Shown here: in pieces, positions 60,030 through 64,000 of the stretch | Layout of the letters: each line of letters starts with the position of its first letter | How positions within the stretch are numbered: the stretch's first letter is position 1 | NCBI RefSeq assembly: GCF_047496725.1 | Contig: NC_132975.1 | Span: forward strand, 12,097,501 to 12,161,500 | Source: Anoplolepis gracilipes | Taxonomy: Eukaryota; Arthropoda; Insecta; Hymenoptera; Formicidae | Length of the DNA: 64,000 nt | Direction of reading: 5' to 3' | Program-made: the position numbers and the translations under genes | Notes under the pieces: model-generated | Seen by the model: only the letters and a program-made list of their open reading frames with translations | Told to the model about the DNA's origin: nothing | The model's database searches: none

Positions 60030-63000
60030 AAGGCATCACTAACACCACTGTCAGTTTGATGCACCGATGGCCACCATGTCACGAGTATCGAGGATGCACA
60101 TAGGATAGAGGGGCCGCGTGCGATTTACACAGATTTGTGTTTAACGGCACAGCTACGATGTATATATGAATGCGTGTGTATGTTGCCGCCGTAGGGGGAC
60201 GCAGAGAGACAACACGCTACATCGACATCGTGGAGAGACCATCTTCCCCGAGATCACCATGTCACACTGCGCTAAATGTCATTGGGTCCCCGTTAAAGGA
60301 TGCTTGCTCAATTATCATCATTTCTTTAACGATGTAACGCGACAAACCATTTTTTTCGTCGATTTCTAGCCGAAAACTGGTTGCGTATATTTTTGTTCTA
60401 GTGTAGATTCATTAGCACGTTTGAATATTTTTTTATTGCTTTATTGATCGATTAATCTGGAAAATGTGGTTGGTTTAAGAAGATTTGATTATTTCAAGAT
60501 GTGTAATGCTCATATAACTTTTCTTTGTTGTATCTTTTGAAATTTTTATTTTTCTACTATTTTTTTCTTCTTACATCAAATTTAAAAAGGATACTGTTGA
60601 ACAACGTTTTGAATATAAATATATTGAAGGTTTAATAAATATTGTGAAATAACTGAAAAATAAAGATATAAAGAAATTAAGTGTTAAGTTATTATTAAGA
60701 GTTATTTTTACCTCTAGAAAATTTTTCACATCTATAAATATATTGAAGTTTTTATTTTCAATATTTATATATTTAACACTCTTAATAATAACTTAACACT
60801 CTTAATTTTTTACATTATTTTTCAGTTATTTCAATATTTATTGAGTACAAGACAGTCAATTTTAAATTTAAAAAATTGAAAGCAAAAATTGAGTGTAATG
60901 TGTTCGGAAAATTGTTTATGATTGTCAGTTTTATGTTATGCAGTTTTGTAAAAAAAAAAAAAACACTATATCTTTCACTCGACAAGCGCATATGATACAC
61001 GTATGAAAATAATTTACCATAAATAACCTCGTATTTTCCATTGAAGATTTATTAGGTACATTACTAATCGTTTCGCTATTTTCCTACCAATATGAGAATA
61101 CAATAAAATTGAATTGAATTGTTTTTCTATTTCCCAGTCGTTAACCGGCAATTCTACTGTTCTACCATTGGCATAAATATTGCGTAATGTTACCTGCATC
61201 ATTATTAACACGCGTTTCACGATTCTAATCGATAAATCACACCATCATTAAACAATCAGTCGAACGCTCGTCAAATAGTTATTTACATACCTTGATTTTT
61301 CTAATCGTAGTAGAGGCTAAATTACTCGCGTGCTCGTGGGGTTTGGCGCGGCAAAATGAACGCTCGTGCATCAGCCGATAAATGCACGACACACGCAGCT
61401 GCATCGTCCGTTCTAATCAATCGGAAGCGACCCGACAATCTCTCATTATCGAGTGATAATTACGTGGAGCGCGCCCTATATCACATTTATTTTGTCATGA
61501 CTGAACTTTCCGCCGTAGGGAAATAACGAGCTCGCATTTAACGTTTATTGCCATCGCAATTGAAGAATTTCGGGGAAAAAACAAAGTAAAAATCTGAATT
61601 CTTAGAACAACGAATTGCAAAGAACAATACATCCGAGAAGAGTCTCAAGATACGCGGCTAAAAAAAAAGATATTTATTTCCTTTGTACATATATATGTGT
61701 GAATTGCGTCTCTGCAGAGCAAAATAGTTTTTTTTTTTAATTTTTAACACGAAACTGCATGTAACGCGCGAGATATTAATCCTCTTTTCTTATTACATAA
61801 CATGATATATACAATGTGGCCTGATACGGCTGATTTAAAGTGATGTATGTGCCGGAAGCTGCAAGGGATTATGCATGTACCTAACATGCGTATATAATTA
61901 ATAATCAATGCTATTCCGTTGGGATGTTTGAGATTGTCAGTAAATATCCTTGATCAGCTATGTTAATGTCTCTACATAAGCTCTAAAAGGATTTACATTT
62001 GCTTCTGTAAATTCTGTATAAAAATACGACTATCAAAAGAAAAGGAAAGAAAATAATAGTAACAGTCAGACTCTTCAATGTCAAAATTATGGAAATATTC
62101 TTGAAATTAATTACGTTAATTAGAGTAGCAGCTTACGTTGGAGAATCTCTTTTTCTCTTTTTCGAAGAACTTTGGAAAAGTGGGGTGAAGACCGTCCATT
62201 TTCTCCGTACGATTATTGATCGTGGACATTACCGGCGAAGTATACCGATGTAACATTAGACAGAATCCGTCGGGGGAGCAGTGAATAATGCCTCGATAGG
62301 CGTTAGTTTTCTTCTTTTACGGGAAATGTAAGAAGCACGTAGTACGACAATAAATTTTCTCTTGTCTCTAGGAATGCCAGCTGCTTGCCATGTAGCCGCG
62401 TCGTGTACCAGCGTGATTCACAAAGTCACGTCATCGATATATCCGAATGATTTTCTCGAGTGCGCATTTTCATTTTCAAGTCGCTTTAGAATGCATGAAA
62501 AGCCATAGTTAATTTAAAATAATTCGTCAATCGGAACTAGGAGGGGAAATCAACTAGGAAGGCTAATAATGTGTGTTTTCCTTGAAAGTTGAGGACGCTC
62601 GACATGATAAATGCTAAAATGGCGTCTCGCGATTGTTCATTGAATATTTTAACGTGCCGCGGATAATAATGAAACGTCGGTTCAGTAAGTACAGTAATTT
62701 ATAACGCAATATTTTCACGGCAATATGTAGTGTTCACAAAATATTGTGCAGAGACTATCCAACATACATAATTATGCTATGGAATAATTGATATCACATA
62801 TTAAGATCAAAATTTATTAATTTTTTATTTTGATATAAAAGCAATTTTTTTAAGATTTGAAGAAAAATATGAGAGAAAATTTAATACACTCTTTAATTTA
62901 TAATATTAATTAACTTAAAAATTTTTTGAACAAATATTTTGCTATCATAGAGAATTGAATAAAATATTAGGCGCAAGAATAGTATAAATAAAGAATAATA

Positions 63001-64000
63001 TAAAATTAAAAAAATAATATAAATATAAAAAAAAATATTCTCTTTTAATATTTAAAAGAAAAAAAACTGCGTTTAGTCTTGTTTTATTAATAAAAAAATT
63101 AATTAATTTTTTATTTCTTATTTTATATAGGAATTATATTTATGCAACTTAAATTCACATTTTTACCTGCCAACTCGCAAGATCTTTTATGAATAAGCGT
63201 TTCAGGCATATAAGAAATATTAATTGAGGAAGAACGGATTGAACGGATCGCTATCTGGTCGATCACGAGACGACCGTCTGGCAAATATAGGGGAAAGTTA
63301 ACGCGATATACGCGTTTGGGCTTTTAATTAGCTGTATTACATAACGCGACCACGGTGAGAAGGCAAGCCACAAAAGATGTGCGAATAAATATCATGTCGT
63401 GAAAGCAGCTAACTGGATAACGTCTGCTATCTCGCGATTTACAAGTACATTTCTCTTCAAGAAGGTTACACCCCGAAGAAATCCCGAAGAGACACCGCGA
63501 CACTGCGATTATGCGTAATTATTAATGTACTAAAACTTTTTTGTCGTCATTTATTTTCAGCGCATCATTAATTTCTTATATTTCTGAGTAACGTTTACTA
63601 CTTTATCTAATCGGCCAACGCGCACAGAGTCGTCGCGGTTGTCATGTCGTTTTATAAAAATTGGAAAAGAAGAAGAGAGAAAGAGAGAGAATATTCTATA
63701 GTGAGATTTATTACGTATATTTTTTTCAATGGAAACTTATAGAAATTGTAATATAATGAAAATTTGCAACCGCACGCGTACATATTTGTATTATGTATCA
63801 ATTAATACTTTACTTACAATTAGACGATAAATTATCAACTTTTATATTTTCATGTACTTATCTCTTTCTTAGGTACCATTCAATATGTCTCGTTACTTAT
63901 TACATTGAAGTATTTATAATTGGTAAAGCCTGCAATTGCGACTTCTCGACCAATACGTCGTTTCGCTGACCAACATCGCGAACGATGCATCTTTCGATGC
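60030..64000. other. Region beyond cuticle gene C without a confident gene
   Basis: It contains a second long inverted repeat (60634-60842), CpG-richer patches around 61320-61450 and 62200-62470, and AT-rich spacers. A possible minus-strand exon at 61088-61193 is discussed as a finding. I saw no further cuticle-type exon on either strand. Confidence 0.5.
60634..60842. repeat. Second long imperfect inverted repeat (foldback-like)
   Basis: The left arm (about 60634-60711) and right arm (about 60775-60842) pair over roughly 68-78 bases. For example GTTAAGTTATTATTAAGAG on the left matches CTCTTAATAATAACTTAAC on the right, and AAATAACTGAAAAATAA matches TTATTTTTCAGTTATTT. The central spacer is about 63 bases and holds a smaller inverted pair (AAATATATTGAAG with TTCAATATTTATA). 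No coding capacity. It resembles a foldback MITE. Confidence 0.85.

Overview
The window reads as nuclear DNA of an insect, most likely a hymenopteran and possibly an ant. It is AT-rich but keeps many CpG dinucleotides, has long microsatellites and homopolymer runs, and has small coding exons separated by GT-AG introns. Its recognisable genes are insect or general eukaryotic. There are no bacterial-type operons, and I found no rRNA, tRNA or CRISPR array. Species was not determined.

Layout. 1-11258 has no confident gene and is probably upstream or 5' intronic sequence of the next gene. 11259-13652 (+) is the main exon of a leucine-rich-repeat transmembrane receptor of the arthropod Capricious/Tartan style. 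Its stop codon at 12924-12926 is TAG followed by CTAG, and the same frame then stays open for 241 more codons to 13652, so this is a strong candidate for stop-codon readthrough or another form of recoding. 13653-24200 holds the likely 3'UTR and then a gene-poor stretch. 24493-26255 (-) is a complete four-exon FIS1 gene (149 aa). 29164-30048 (-) is a complete four-exon Maf/ASMTL-type nucleotide pyrophosphatase (205 aa). About 150 bp upstream, a divergent + strand exon (30201-30400) of unknown identity ends at a strong splice donor; an E-box lies in the shared promoter. 30405-40240 is gene-poor.

From 40.3 kb to 60 kb there is a cluster of three RR-1 cuticular protein genes: gene A (+, 40360-48997, four exons), gene B (+, 52397-52795, 5'UTR intron) and gene C (-, 57498-59959, two exons). 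Each has a TATA box. A and C share a five-codon first exon of the form MYT-x-x, and all three share a C-terminal motif of the form IQ-[RK]-AL-[ED]-W-x-A-x-HP. They are paralogues from local duplication and encode secreted chitin-binding structural proteins. 60030-64000 has no confident gene.

Besides the readthrough candidate, the notable structures are two long imperfect inverted repeats (8771-9060 and 60634-60842), a perfect 17-bp hairpin upstream of cuticle gene B, two tandem duplications (22581-22768 and 54096-54565) and a 25-base motif shared between 13.99 kb and 56.05 kb. All exon structures were worked out by eye from reading frames, splice consensus and protein family knowledge, with no transcript evidence.
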